DNA from: Komagataella phaffii GS115
Lineage: Eukaryota > Ascomycota > Pichiomycetes > Pichiales > Pichiaceae
DNA length: 64,000 nt
Assembly: GCF_000027005.1 (NCBI RefSeq)
Contig: NC_012964.1
Coordinates: forward strand, 248,001 to 312,000
Direction: 5' to 3'
Positions 28,571 to 38,139 of the stretch are shown piece by piece. How positions within the stretch are numbered: the first letter of the stretch is position 1; each line of letters begins with the position of its first letter. Both the position numbers and the translations under genes were made by a program. The notes beneath the pieces were generated by a model that had not been told where the DNA came from, did not search any database, and was given only the letters and a program-made list of their open reading frames with translations.

Positions 28571-30661
28571 TCAAACAAATGCAGCTAAATTCAAAGGAAC
28601 CGAACTGCCACGTCCACTGGGATACAGTTTCTCCTTGCCTTCAAACTTTCTAGGCTTTGGGAGACTATCCTTATTGCTGAAAGAAAATCTAGAGTCGTCA
28701 ATCTCAATTCTAGAACTGTTTTGCGACTGGCCATTCGATGCCTTATGGATAGCAGAAGTGTCGATTGTGTAAGCGGATACATCAATTGCACGTAACGATG
28801 CGCCAACATGCTGTTGTTCATCAACTTTCAAATTAGCACTGGATTGGGAGTCGGAATGAATCCTGGGTTTGCTTTGAGAGGGGGGAGGAGGAGGGGCCTT
28901 CCTGGATACGCTTCCGCTCGCATTTCGCATTGGCGGCGGAGAGTTTGGAAGTTCTGGAGCAGCTGTTGGAGGTGCGGAGGGAGGAGTTGGAGGAGGCGGT
29001 AGAGAACTTTGACTTGGAGGTTCTGGAATCCTAACAGGTGGCTTTTGTGTGCGTACAGGCGTAGGTATCTCCGCTGGTTTCACTATTGGCGGTGGCAAAG
29101 TTGGTGCCGCCTGCGATGGTATTTCAGGTGCAGTAGGAATTGAAGGGGTTGGAATGCTTGGAACTTGAGGAGCGGTACTATGTGGAATTTGAGGGGCGGT
29201 ACTGTTTGGAAGACTAGGTATCTTTGGAGCTGATTGTTTGGGAATGATGGGAGCATTGACCTGGGGTACGTGAGGGACCTTTGGGGAGAACGATGAAGGC
29301 TCCGGGGTATTGCTCATAGTCGAATATCCACTCTCGCCGTCAACAACATGTACATCGTTTCTCTTCTTCTGAATCTCAGCTAAGAATGGCAGTCCTCCAC
29401 TTACCGGTGGAGTTGTTCTCGGAGTCGGAGTTGACTGGGTCTTTGAAGAGGATCCACCAAAGCTTTGTGTTGGTGGTGCTGGTGGTGCTGGAGGTGCCGG
29501 TGGTACTGGTGGTGCTGGAGGTGCTGGAGGTGCTGGAGGTGCTGGAGGTGCTGAAGGTGCTGGAGGTGCTGAAGGTGCCGGTGGTGCATTTGACTTGGAC
29601 AATGCTGGAATTGATGGAGCACCTGAATTCGGTAATTTTGGTGCTGGGGGGGGACCAGAACTTGGCAAGGGTGGTGCCGGTGGTGCACTTGAACTTGGCA
29701 ATGGGGGGACAGGTGGAGCACCAGAATTCGGCAATGGTGGTGCATTCAAAGGAGTATGAGAAGGTGGAACTGTGTTAGGTAGTTTTGGTGCCGCTGGGGC
29801 CGTAGGAGCAGCTATTGATGGTAATGGTGGAGCACTGGAACTTGAAACCTTGGCAGCTTGGCCCCTGGAGGATTCTTGTGCCGTCTCTGGAGACGTATCG
29901 ATCACATGTTTATCAGACCTGTTCTTTTGAATATCAGCAAGAAATGGAAGACCTCCAGGTACAGAAGGTGCTGCAGGCGTTGCAGGGGAAGGTTGTGAAG
30001 TGGGTGGGGCTGGAGGGGCAGGAGGTGCCCTAGAGCTTGGTAAAGGAGGTGCCGCTGGAGGTGCATCAGATGGTACTCTTGATTTATTTCTTGAACTGGT
30101 TGAAGGCCTTCTGGGAGCAGTTGGAGTTGGGACTGCTGGGACTGAAGAATTAGGCAAAGGTGGTGGAGCAGATGGTGCAGGAGGAGCTGTGGCTGTTGGC
30201 AATATCGGAGGGGCAGCGGAAGGTAAAGGCGGCACACCTCCTGGGATCGTTGGAACAGTCTTGTTACTGGAAACCCTTCCAGGTCTTTGTTTCGGAACAG
30301 TTGGAGATGGCGGCTGGGCAGGTGTTTGATGGTTATTTCCACGGCTTACATGCCTCAACTTAGGCATTCCCCCAGCCAATATGTCACCCAATTGGGGAGC
30401 TCCAGTGGGGACAGTGGGAACAGTAGGGCCTCCAGATGGAATTGAAGGGGCTGGGGAGCTCGTACCACCTGCAAACCCACCTGATTTTTTATCCAGAATA
30501 GGTTTGCTTTTATCTATCGTCTGCGCCTTTCTCAATTTAGCACCTTTTCTTATGTCACCTAAGAGTGCGTCTCTAGCTGGAGGTGGTGCAGCAGGAGATG
30601 AACTGTTCATGGGACCCCCAGGAGGAGGTGGTGGTGGAGGAGGTGCAGGGGGACCGGCCAT
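28571..30661 (-). CDS. VRP1: Verprolin, WIP-family actin regulator
   Basis: A 696-residue proline-rich protein that stabilises Las17 (WASP) and works with type I myosins in actin patches during endocytosis. The N-terminus is MAGPPAPPPPPPPP followed by a WH2 actin-binding motif at residues about 30-50 (RDALLGDIRKGAKLRKAQT). LGDILAGGMPKLRHVS and two PFLADIQK/PFLAEIQK segments look like additional WH2-like or verprolin-specific motifs. The centre is Pro/Ala/Ser low complexity, with a tandem APP tract at about 359-397. The C-terminal 40 residues (SRFSFSN...SLPKPRKF...YPSGRGSSVPLNL) match the WASP-binding domain. Long open frames on the opposite strand are composition artefacts. The start at 30661 is unambiguous. 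Confidence 0.92.
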   Translation of the reverse strand: MAGPPAPPPPPPPPGGPMNSSSPAAPPPARDALLGDIRKGAKLRKAQTIDKSKPILDKKSGGFAGGTSSPAPSIPSGGPTVPTVPTGAPQLGDILAGGMPKLRHVSRGNNHQTPAQPPSPTVPKQRPGRVSSNKTVPTIPGGVPPLPSAAPPILPTATAPPAPSAPPPLPNSSVPAVPTPTAPRRPSTSSRNKSRVPSDAPPAAPPLPSSRAPPAPPAPPTSQPSPATPAAPSVPGGLPFLADIQKNRSDKHVIDTSPETAQESSRGQAAKVSSSSAPPLPSIAAPTAPAAPKLPNTVPPSHTPLNAPPLPNSGAPPVPPLPSSSAPPAPPLPSSGPPPAPKLPNSGAPSIPALSKSNAPPAPSAPPAPSAPPAPPAPPAPPAPPVPPAPPAPPAPPTQSFGGSSSKTQSTPTPRTTPPVSGGLPFLAEIQKKRNDVHVVDGESGYSTMSNTPEPSSFSPKVPHVPQVNAPIIPKQSAPKIPSLPNSTAPQIPHSTAPQVPSIPTPSIPTAPEIPSQAAPTLPPPIVKPAEIPTPVRTQKPPVRIPEPPSQSSLPPPPTPPSAPPTAAPELPNSPPPMRNASGSVSRKAPPPPPSQSKPRIHSDSQSSANLKVDEQQHVGASLRAIDVSAYTIDTSAIHKASNGQSQNSSRIEIDDSRFSFSNKDSLPKPRKFEGKEKLYPSGRGSSVPLNLAAFV
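29472..29587 (-). repeat. 9-bp coding minisatellite in VRP1 (Ala-Pro-Pro units)
   Basis: About 13 tandem copies of a 9-bp unit (GGTGCTGGA-like on the plus strand), encoding repeated APP/APS/VPP triplets at residues about 359-397. Copies in the middle are nearly identical, so copy number is likely to vary between strains. Confidence 0.85.
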
Positions 30662-30788
30662 TGTCTATAATAAAGAGGGACAATATTTATACTAAGGAAC
30701 CAAAATGTCAAATCGTCTAGATGTGTTTGCCAATAGTTGTGTGCGACTCAAAATCGAATATCTTAAATATTATGTAATTAGGAAGAAA

Positions 30789-31775
30789 TTATGAACCTCC
30801 ACACACAGGACAGGAAGGCTTCCTTTCATGTTTGAAGGTGTATGTAAATACGCTCTCGTCTCCTGAGTACATCATGTAGTTGTCCAAAATTGGATTAACA
30901 TTAGAAATTAGTTTCAGGGCTTCATTGCAACAGGAAGCAGCAATGATGGCGTTTGTAGATGAAATAGCAGGAATGATATTCTTTACCACTCCCAAAGTCA
31001 AGGACAGAGTGACCCCTTCAATATCAAAATGCTTTGCTCTTTCTAGACTTGTTTTGTACATCCAGTCAACTTGTGACGGATCGTCTGCGTCAAAAGGTTT
31101 GTCACCAAATTTCTTGGGCCATTCCAACTGATGTGCCCATTCGATACAGTGTTCGGGAAGTCTCGGAGTGTTCGCTATCGTACACACTGGATATGTTACA
31201 TTTGTTGGGATCATGTCTAGTGAGCATTCAAAACATGATGATAACGTAGGTAAAATCAACCTTGATTGACCCCGAAACCCCTCCGTTCCCCCATCTATCA
31301 TTGGAATTAACGATGAAAAGTCATTTGGATCTAGCAAGGTGACTAATTTATGATTTATCCACCTCCTTGCCTCTGTGCTGTCCAAACCACAGATTACCAG
31401 TTGGAATTGCCTGTAGAACAGATCGTCTTTATCTTGGATCCTACAAAAATGAGGAGTTATTTGAACGTTAGGTATACGGTTCATGACAAACTGGGATGCT
31501 ACCTTGGCCTTGCTTTTTCCAATATCTTTATTTCGGAATAGAAATTGACGATTTAAATTGGTTAAATCAATTGTATCCATATCAATAACATGAATATCCT
31601 GGAATCCTGAAAGACTCAGATTTTTGAGGATTTCACATCCTAATCCTCCTGCCCCAATTACTAGGATTTTTGAACTTCTGATGGCATTGAATGTTTCTTC
31701 CGTATTAGGCTCGTAAACATCGTCTGTGAATGGACCCTTCTTCTCCGTAAATGGTTTGATTGAGTTAATGGACAT
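30789..31775 (-). CDS. UBA3: NEDD8/Rub1-activating E1 catalytic subunit Uba3
   Basis: A 328-residue catalytic half of the heterodimeric E1 (with Ula1) that adenylates Rub1/NEDD8 and passes it to Ubc12 for cullin modification. The ThiF-type nucleotide site is ILVIGAGGLGCEILKNL, followed by VIDMDTIDLTNLNRQFLFR. The expected thioester cysteine is C198 in TYPVCTIANTPRLPEHC. Zinc-binding cysteine pairs are CFEC and the C-terminal CPVC. The protein is compact like S. cerevisiae Uba3 (about 299) and lacks the longer C-terminal Ubc12-binding domain of animal UBA3. The first ATG is 31775. Confidence 0.94.
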   Translation of the reverse strand: MSINSIKPFTEKKGPFTDDVYEPNTEETFNAIRSSKILVIGAGGLGCEILKNLSLSGFQDIHVIDMDTIDLTNLNRQFLFRNKDIGKSKAKVASQFVMNRIPNVQITPHFCRIQDKDDLFYRQFQLVICGLDSTEARRWINHKLVTLLDPNDFSSLIPMIDGGTEGFRGQSRLILPTLSSCFECSLDMIPTNVTYPVCTIANTPRLPEHCIEWAHQLEWPKKFGDKPFDADDPSQVDWMYKTSLERAKHFDIEGVTLSLTLGVVKNIIPAISSTNAIIAASCCNEALKLISNVNPILDNYMMYSGDESVFTYTFKHERKPSCPVCGGS

Positions 31776-31912
31776 GTATTTGGTTCACTGTAGGTTGGGG
31801 GCTAAAGAGGAAAGAAAGCATGCTTGGCTCGAGTCGCGATGAATAAAATAAGGTGGATGCGAGGGATGAGTGATTGTATGCATACAAATCTCCAAAAGTT
31901 GGAACTGCTTAC

Positions 31913-33136
31913 TTAATTCGAAGCTGGAGAGTTTTCTTTTCCTGGGGCCTTTGTAGAATTGAACCGACTCAATTGCTTCTCCTCGGGTTTATCGTTGGCA
32001 GTGTTTTGGTTTTGTGATCCCAGCTTATGCCTTTTTGCCGTATCTGGAGGAATTCCGATCATTCGTTTAGGACCCTGCTTGGACTGACTAAGCACAGATG
32101 TTTGAACCATTGTACGTCTAATGGGCATTGATTTCGTAGGATCTACAGTTCTTCTTAAAGAAGGAGACTGGAATGATGGGTTGAACTTTTCTTCCACGTT
32201 CAATGGACTATTGTTTTGGACCTTCTCGGCAACCTTGGCAGAAACAAATTCAACCTTGGCTGGGATTTTATCTGGAGTCAGTACCATGTTGTCCATAATC
32301 TGGGGACTATTGGGGGCAATGAACTGATTTTCAATATTACTCTTGGTAACAGCGTCGACAGCGTCACCCTTATTTTCAATCTCATCGTCGTTTACGTTTT
32401 CAATTTCTCTCTGAGAGTTCTTTTGCATCAGCAAATCCATCTCGTAATCATCAATTTCATTCATAAAGTCCTCACTATCGATGTTGATTTCATCGCTGAA
32501 CAAATGCGAATCGTCGTCTTCATTGTCACCAAAATGCTTGGGAGGGACATTAATTCTTGACTTGCTGCTGTTTTTAGCTTTCTTTTGATTAATCTCCAGA
32601 AGCTTGGCTTCCTGTTTGAGAGTTCGTGCCTCAAGCTGATTGTGTCTCATAAGATCGCCTTCATTAAATGTGATAGCTTGAGTTTTAACGTTTGAAATCT
32701 TTCGTAAATATTCCTTGTCGTACAGACAATTACCCAAAGCATTACCAAAACATCTCAAAACTCTCTTGAGTCCGTCGGTGATAGCCTCTTTTCTGCACTT
32801 CTCAAAAGCTATGGCCTTGGATTTTGCATTTTCCACGCTTCCATAACCAATATCCTCATGAAAAGAACCGTCTTTCAAGGTGACCCGAATAACAGACGAA
32901 AGTCCCATTGAAATTTTGCCATGCTGAGTATCTACAAAATCCACTGTAGTACTCTTAACTTCCGAATGCCACCCATTAAAGCCAAAGATGTGATTGGCCA
33001 AACTAATAGCAGTAGTGCCAGAGAGATACGACACTTTCATACCACCTTGGCCAGGTCTTGTACAAATAAACTCTGGACCAAGTTGCTTGTCGAGCTCCTT
33101 AGATATGCGTTTGAGCTCAGCGTCATCGAAAGACAT
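31913..33136 (-). CDS. RAD52: Recombination mediator Rad52
   Basis: A 407-residue protein that loads Rad51 onto RPA-coated DNA and anneals single strands in homologous recombination. The conserved N-terminal ring domain (residues about 5-170) includes GPEFICTRPGQGGMKVSYL, IFGFNGWHSEV, GYGSVENAKSKAIAFEKCRK and, next to it, AITDGLKRVLRCFGNALGNC. The C-terminal half is poorly conserved, charged and probably disordered, as in other Rad52 proteins; RPA- and Rad51-binding segments are expected there but cannot be placed by eye. The frame continues upstream to a GTG at 33265, but the first ATG is 33136 (MSFDDAELKRI). An ACGCGT box lies 38 bp further upstream. It is divergent from NDC1. Confidence 0.96.
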   Translation of the reverse strand: MSFDDAELKRISKELDKQLGPEFICTRPGQGGMKVSYLSGTTAISLANHIFGFNGWHSEVKSTTVDFVDTQHGKISMGLSSVIRVTLKDGSFHEDIGYGSVENAKSKAIAFEKCRKEAITDGLKRVLRCFGNALGNCLYDKEYLRKISNVKTQAITFNEGDLMRHNQLEARTLKQEAKLLEINQKKAKNSSKSRINVPPKHFGDNEDDDSHLFSDEINIDSEDFMNEIDDYEMDLLMQKNSQREIENVNDDEIENKGDAVDAVTKSNIENQFIAPNSPQIMDNMVLTPDKIPAKVEFVSAKVAEKVQNNSPLNVEEKFNPSFQSPSLRRTVDPTKSMPIRRTMVQTSVLSQSKQGPKRMIGIPPDTAKRHKLGSQNQNTANDKPEEKQLSRFNSTKAPGKENSPASN

Positions 33137-33173
33137 GGAGTGTGGTTTGCAGGAAAGAGAGAACAAAGGTGGA

Positions 33174-33179
33174 ACGCGT
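33174..33179. promoter_or_regulatory. MluI cell-cycle box (ACGCGT) before RAD52
   Basis: A perfect MCB core 38-43 bp upstream of the RAD52 ATG in the 226-bp divergent RAD52/NDC1 region. It could serve either gene. Confidence 0.5.
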
Positions 33180-33362
33180 TCGATAGAGTAAATATTTGAT
33201 GTTCGGTGCGCGTTTTCGATGCCCCTCCACGCATACGGGACAAGTACTAAAGTCACCCCTTGCACGGTTTCTCCGTTAGGCGGACATTGCTCTGCCCTTT
33301 AGCCTCGCCGTGTTCTCAAAAATTAATTACTTCTCAAGTTGTCCTCTCCTACACTACAAACA

Positions 33363-35225
33363 ATGACCATAGAAGATGCCAAACCCAAATTAATCTACTA
33401 CAAAACGATCTTTGAACAAGTCCAAAGAAAACGTCTGAGCTTTGTGAACAGAATTGTTGTTTTGTTGACCTTTTTCTCGTCACTTTTCATTGGCATTTTT
33501 GCAGGTTCATCACTTTGGTTTTGGCCTTTGAAATGGTTATTGCTGGGTGTTTCTTTGATCCTGGTCAGGCATTGCAAGGAGTCAACTCAAACGTTGGAAA
33601 ATCCTGGTTTCAAAACCTTTTTCAGACAAATTCTGGGCCAGATATTTTGTGCAGATTTTGTCTCCCATCTTTTGGCATATGGAATATCAGGTTTCACTTA
33701 CTGGGTTATCTTATTCTCACAGAAGAGTGACGATCTTACGTATTATATTATCACTCCCACAAGGACAGTGCTACCTTATATCAACGACCAGTTTGTGTAC
33801 TTTTGGTTCTTTTTTGGCACTTTGGTGCTATGGCAATCAATTCAACAGGCAGTATTCTTGCGAAACAAACTAAACTTTCAAATTGGTGTGTACCGCATTG
33901 AGCCACGTTCAGAATTCAATTTGATCAACTTCACCACTGTCTTGAGTGGATCATTGACCTCTTCGGTTTTGGTCTCTCTTTCAACACCAATTCTATACGT
34001 TTTGTCAAGATCTTCAGTTTACAACGTATTGTTATATCCTTTCTATTGGGTTCTTGGGCTGAATCACAACAGGCCACATTTGAACATCGGATTTGGGTTA
34101 TTCTGTTCCTTGTTTTACCATTCTCTCCTGTTGACTTTACAGTGGGAGTTCGTGAACCTGGTGTATGACATTTATGTCAGAATAGGGTGCATAGATAAAG
34201 ATAAGGCACTTTCTCTGCAGTCAGCAGACCCAGTCAATACACTTCTCAGTGGCCTCAAGGATGTCAATCATCCATTCGTACAGTTTACTGCTTTCCAGGA
34301 ACTGGCCTACATTGCAACTTCATCTAAACCAGAAGATCGAAAACTGTTTTATTCTGTCCATTCTAAGAACTCCTACGTTTGGAACACAATATTGGAAGAA
34401 TGCACTTCATATATCAACGAAAATATCAAACACATCGAGCGACGCATGGTCGAATTTGACGATATTACTAAATTTCTTCAGCCTCGGCCTGCTGAAATCA
34501 GTGGTGGCCTAAGAAGATCAGAACTAGCAGTTCCCCCAACTATTTTTGGCAACTCTAAACACCAGGCATCTTCAGAGGGTACTCCAGAGTATGATTCTGC
34601 AAATGAGATATTTGCAACCCCTACGTCTCCTGGAAAGTTGTCGTCACAGTTCTACTCACTTGCCCATGACTACAATAATATCGATAATATTCATTTGGTT
34701 GTCCAACCAATCCAAAAGGTCTTACTTGGTTATTACCAGCTGCTAATCCAATCAAGCATCGGGGTGCCCTTCCGCAAAACTCTCAGTAGAGAGGCTGCCA
34801 GTCGTGTCAAAAACCCCGTTTTGTTGGGGAACATCATTATAGCATTTTCCACTTTCCTCCTGCACTCTCAAACGGAAGATAAGGTTGGAGTAGTCAAAGG
34901 GTCTTTGGCCCAGGCGCTAGAGATATTGGCAAAGCTGATATCTGCCACAGGAAATTTCACAGATCATCCTCCTCTGCCTCCTACAATGTTAGAAACTGAA
35001 CAACCAAAAACTCATATCATTGCTATAATACACGATCTATCCATGAAACAATTTTTTGAACTGGCTGTGAAGTTCAATCACGTCTTGAACGATTTGATTT
35101 TGTCACCAACAGTCTTCAAACTTGCTAAATGGTCTATTGATACGGCCATTGAAGAGCAAAAGAAACAGGAAACTCTACAAAAAAAGCAAACATTGAAAGC
35201 CACTGGTGTATCCATTCTGCATTGA
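33363..35225 (+). CDS. NDC1: Nuclear pore / spindle pole body membrane protein Ndc1
   Basis: A 620-residue integral protein of the nuclear envelope needed to insert nuclear pore complexes and spindle pole bodies. About six transmembrane segments occupy residues 25-270 (for example IVVLLTFFSSLFIGIFAGS, WPLKWLLLGVSLILV and FGLFCSLFYHSLLLTL). A long soluble C-terminal domain follows with the Ndc1-type segment VNTLLSGLKDVNHPFVQFTA and QELAYIA. The length is close to S. cerevisiae Ndc1 (655). The first ATG is 33363 (MTIEDAKPKLIYYK); eight upstream codons back to a TTG at 33339 are excluded. NHX1 converges from the other strand, 73 bp away. Confidence 0.88.
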   Translation: MTIEDAKPKLIYYKTIFEQVQRKRLSFVNRIVVLLTFFSSLFIGIFAGSSLWFWPLKWLLLGVSLILVRHCKESTQTLENPGFKTFFRQILGQIFCADFVSHLLAYGISGFTYWVILFSQKSDDLTYYIITPTRTVLPYINDQFVYFWFFFGTLVLWQSIQQAVFLRNKLNFQIGVYRIEPRSEFNLINFTTVLSGSLTSSVLVSLSTPILYVLSRSSVYNVLLYPFYWVLGLNHNRPHLNIGFGLFCSLFYHSLLLTLQWEFVNLVYDIYVRIGCIDKDKALSLQSADPVNTLLSGLKDVNHPFVQFTAFQELAYIATSSKPEDRKLFYSVHSKNSYVWNTILEECTSYINENIKHIERRMVEFDDITKFLQPRPAEISGGLRRSELAVPPTIFGNSKHQASSEGTPEYDSANEIFATPTSPGKLSSQFYSLAHDYNNIDNIHLVVQPIQKVLLGYYQLLIQSSIGVPFRKTLSREAASRVKNPVLLGNIIIAFSTFLLHSQTEDKVGVVKGSLAQALEILAKLISATGNFTDHPPLPPTMLETEQPKTHIIAIIHDLSMKQFFELAVKFNHVLNDLILSPTVFKLAKWSIDTAIEEQKKQETLQKKQTLKATGVSILH

Positions 35226-35298
35226 AGGAGGGCGTAAACTGGTTTGTAAAATATATAATTCATAGATAGAACAGGCGTTGTCATTAGGAATAATCCAC

Positions 35299-37140
35299 TT
35301 AGTCCTCTATTTTGTCCTTGCTGTTGTTGTTTTCAGTTAGATTATCTAACAAAACTGGCTTTAACACTTGTTCGTCAAAGTGTGTAAACCATTTGGCATG
35401 GTCGTCCATACTCAATAGATTGTTGAAACTCATGCTTTGGAGGTTTATTTTACTGGATTGTGCCTGGTTCGCCATAGGTGGGATGTCATCCAAGTCACTG
35501 GTCATCTCATCATCGTTCATATCTGGTGGAGCATCAGCCGCATCCTCATCCTCATTGTTGTAAAAGCTCTGCTGAGAACCTGTTCGGGACCTTGAACCTG
35601 CTGCATCAGAATATATGGAATAGACAGGAGTTGTTGCCCCAGGGATAATTTGGTTCAGCTGCATTGGTTTTGGAGCTTCTATATCAAACTCATCATCACT
35701 TTCCTGTTCGTCGATAACACCAACTCGAATATTCAGGGTTTCCAACATACCAGCAGTTGTCCCACCAAACAAAATAACGGTCAATACCACAACCACTAGT
35801 ACAGTGGCTAGTAGAGAAGACTTAGCTTCACCTTGCAATCCCATAGCAAGTGCGACACCGACTGCACCTCTCAAGCCGGCCCAAAAGATCATCATTTGGT
35901 AATTTGGCGGGATCTCATCCTGGGTATAATTGATTGCTGAGGAACCACCTTTGTGTTTAGCTCTTGTAGTCCAATTGATCAGTCGTGAAAGTGGGAAAAC
36001 GGCACACCATCTGGAAATGCAGATAGAGATTGTGGTCACAATAATCAGCATGGGTCTGAATACTAGTTCAACTTCTGTAAACAGGGACAATCCTAAGTAA
36101 ATGAAAATGAAATTTTCACTCAGCTGGGCCAACAACTGGAAAATGTACTTGGTAGCAATCTGAGTCCTTCTGGACATGTTGAAGTATGCATAATGTTTCA
36201 TCGTAATACCGCAGAATAGAAGAGACACAATTCCAGACATGTGGCAACCATTGGAGAAGAAATAGGATTCGTATGCGAAAAGCAACACGAGACATGTTTC
36301 GATTTGAGGGTACCTTCTGATGAGGGAATGTTTTAGGACCAAGGCAATAAATACACCGACGACAACCCCAATCAACAATGAAACAGTGAATGTCATAAGA
36401 AAGAGACCAATACCTTTGAGCACGCTGCTAACGCTGACTGCCTGACCGTGGAACTTCTGGCACGTTTCAAACATCACGATACAGATAGCGTCGTTTAGCA
36501 ATGATTCACCGAAAATGATAGTGTACAACTTTGGGTCGACCTTGTAGGAATTGAAAATAGACAAAATAGTTACTGGATCCGTGGCTGAAAGGGTAGCGCC
36601 AACAGATAAAGCATCAACCAAGGATACATCAATTCCATCCAGACCCAACTTGGTCCAAATAAACAAGATGACACCCAGCACAATCGCACTGATAAACGTA
36701 CCTGGAATAGCAAAAGTCAGAATTGAGCCGATGTTTCGAAAAAAATTAGCCTGATGCAACTCATAACCACTATTCAAGATGATAGGAGGCAGCAAGAAAT
36801 TAAAGAAATAACCTGAATTGAACTTAACCGCGTCTTGAATGTAGTGGCCAGGAGTGACCCTCAGTATCAACCCCACAAACATTCCATAGAAGATCGATAA
36901 TACTGTTTCGTGAATTGACTTGACCCTCCTTTGCTGCAAATAGTAAGACGACCATAGAGCGGAGACGACGAGCAACAAGACAATGAACAAAGCCCAAGAC
37001 GAGAAGATCTCTTCAGTCAGCGGATTGGTTTCCTCTTCAGGAGCTTCGGGCCCGACGAGCACCGGATTCTCATCTGTGGGATCAGTTATTTCATTGGCAA
37101 GTATCTGTCTCGCAAAGAATAAAGCCAACAATCGGATCAT
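35299..37140 (-). CDS. NHX1: Endosomal Na+(K+)/H+ exchanger Nhx1
   Basis: A 613-residue member of the NHE/CPA1 family that exchanges monovalent cations for protons in late endosomes and controls lumenal pH and vacuolar sorting. A signal-like hydrophobic N-terminus (MIRLLALFFARQILA) precedes about 12 membrane spans. The amiloride-region motif FFNFLLPPIIL, the transport-site pair in ESLLNDAICIVMFE and GLRGAVGVALAMGL are present. The cytosolic tail (about residues 490-613) is acidic, with DEQESDDEFDIE and a Ser/Asp-rich end. The family call is secure, and the length fits S. cerevisiae Nhx1 (633). Confidence 0.95.
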   Translation of the reverse strand: MIRLLALFFARQILANEITDPTDENPVLVGPEAPEEETNPLTEEIFSSWALFIVLLLVVSALWSSYYLQQRRVKSIHETVLSIFYGMFVGLILRVTPGHYIQDAVKFNSGYFFNFLLPPIILNSGYELHQANFFRNIGSILTFAIPGTFISAIVLGVILFIWTKLGLDGIDVSLVDALSVGATLSATDPVTILSIFNSYKVDPKLYTIIFGESLLNDAICIVMFETCQKFHGQAVSVSSVLKGIGLFLMTFTVSLLIGVVVGVFIALVLKHSLIRRYPQIETCLVLLFAYESYFFSNGCHMSGIVSLLFCGITMKHYAYFNMSRRTQIATKYIFQLLAQLSENFIFIYLGLSLFTEVELVFRPMLIIVTTISICISRWCAVFPLSRLINWTTRAKHKGGSSAINYTQDEIPPNYQMMIFWAGLRGAVGVALAMGLQGEAKSSLLATVLVVVVLTVILFGGTTAGMLETLNIRVGVIDEQESDDEFDIEAPKPMQLNQIIPGATTPVYSIYSDAAGSRSRTGSQQSFYNNEDEDAADAPPDMNDDEMTSDLDDIPPMANQAQSSKINLQSMSFNNLLSMDDHAKWFTHFDEQVLKPVLLDNLTENNNSKDKIED

Positions 37141-37504
37141 GAAAGTGCTGATGAATTGGTAAGTTTCCTGGATGGCTATCTCGTAGCGACTTCATACACT
37201 ATATCGGTATTAGTAGTGTGTTAACCATAACGTGCGGATAATAAGTTCTGTTACGGAGAGGACGGTTTTCTTATAAAAAGGTGATTATTTGTGATATATA
37301 AACTGTATAATTGTATTATAGGGATGTCTTGTCATTGGAAAGAAAATTGCGGTTCATCAAAGGTCATCAGAGGTACTGTTATCATTACATTATTATGAAT
37401 TCTTATTTATATATTGCATGGACGGATTATTTCTCGAATATGATTATTTTGATAACGATAATCAACTTTATAATTAATAATAATTAAAGTTAACATAAAG
37501 AAAA
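37141..37504. promoter_or_regulatory. Divergent promoter NHX1 / J-protein gene
   Basis: A 364-bp region, strongly A+T-rich from about 37270 to 37500 with many TAAT/ATTA steps. I see no gene or specific regulator site. Confidence 0.5.
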
Positions 37505-38110
37505 ATGCCAGATGAAGTGGACCTGTTGCAAAAGGAGGAGAACGAGCTGACACGAGAGAAGGAAATTGGCAGGATTCTTTCCACTTTCAAATTGGACAGC
37601 TATGCCATCTTGGATTTGAAACCAGGTTGTTCTCCGGAAGATATAAGAAAGACTTTCCGCAAAAAGTCTTTGCTGATCCATCCAGACAAGACTCCGAATA
37701 AACGAGCTCCAGATGCTTTTGACACCCTGAAAAAGGCCCATGCTAACCTTGTGGATGACTCGATTAGGGAGCAACTGGATTCCTCGTATGCCGAAGCACG
37801 TAGATTATTGATAAGAGAAAGAAAGTGGAACATTGATGATGCCCGGTTGAATTCATCCAGTTTTTTGGTGGATTGGAGAGAGAAAATCAAAGAACTGCTC
37901 TTGGAAGAAGAACTGCTGAAAAGGCTTGAAAAAAAACGAAAGATGGAGGAAGAAGGCCAAGTGCAACAGAAGAAAGAAGAACAATTGAAGGAAACAGAAG
38001 GCAAGAGGTTGCAGCAACAGAAATGGGAAGATACTAGAGAGTCGAGAGTGCAAAACTGGAGGTCTTTCGTTAAAAAGAAGAGGAAGAAATCTAAAGATGT
38101 ATTGGCATGA
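37505..38110 (+). CDS. DNAJC8 / Spf31-like J-domain protein
   Basis: A 201-residue protein with one J domain at about residues 30-95. The segment SYAILDLKPGCSPEDIRKTF is followed by FRKKSLLIHPDKTPN, with the HPD motif at 59-61 that stimulates Hsp70 ATPase. The rest is a highly charged helix (LLLEEELLKRLEKKRKMEEE) ending in a basic SFVKKKRKKSKDVLA tail suited to nuclear localisation. This layout is that of DNAJC8 in animals and Spf31 in fission yeast, which associate with the spliceosome; that role is inferred. I recall no clear S. cerevisiae ortholog. The stop is 30 bp from that of TRP2 on the opposite strand. Confidence 0.82.
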   Translation: MPDEVDLLQKEENELTREKEIGRILSTFKLDSYAILDLKPGCSPEDIRKTFRKKSLLIHPDKTPNKRAPDAFDTLKKAHANLVDDSIREQLDSSYAEARRLLIRERKWNIDDARLNSSSFLVDWREKIKELLLEEELLKRLEKKRKMEEEGQVQQKKEEQLKETEGKRLQQQKWEDTRESRVQNWRSFVKKKRKKSKDVLA

Positions 38111-38139
38111 TTACATAAATTCCTACTTACGTCCTCCGT

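Noticed and set aside
28808..30695. Several long open frames opposite VRP1
   Set aside because: They arise from the proline-rich codon composition of VRP1 and encode low-complexity Gly/Val/Leu or His/Gln strings.
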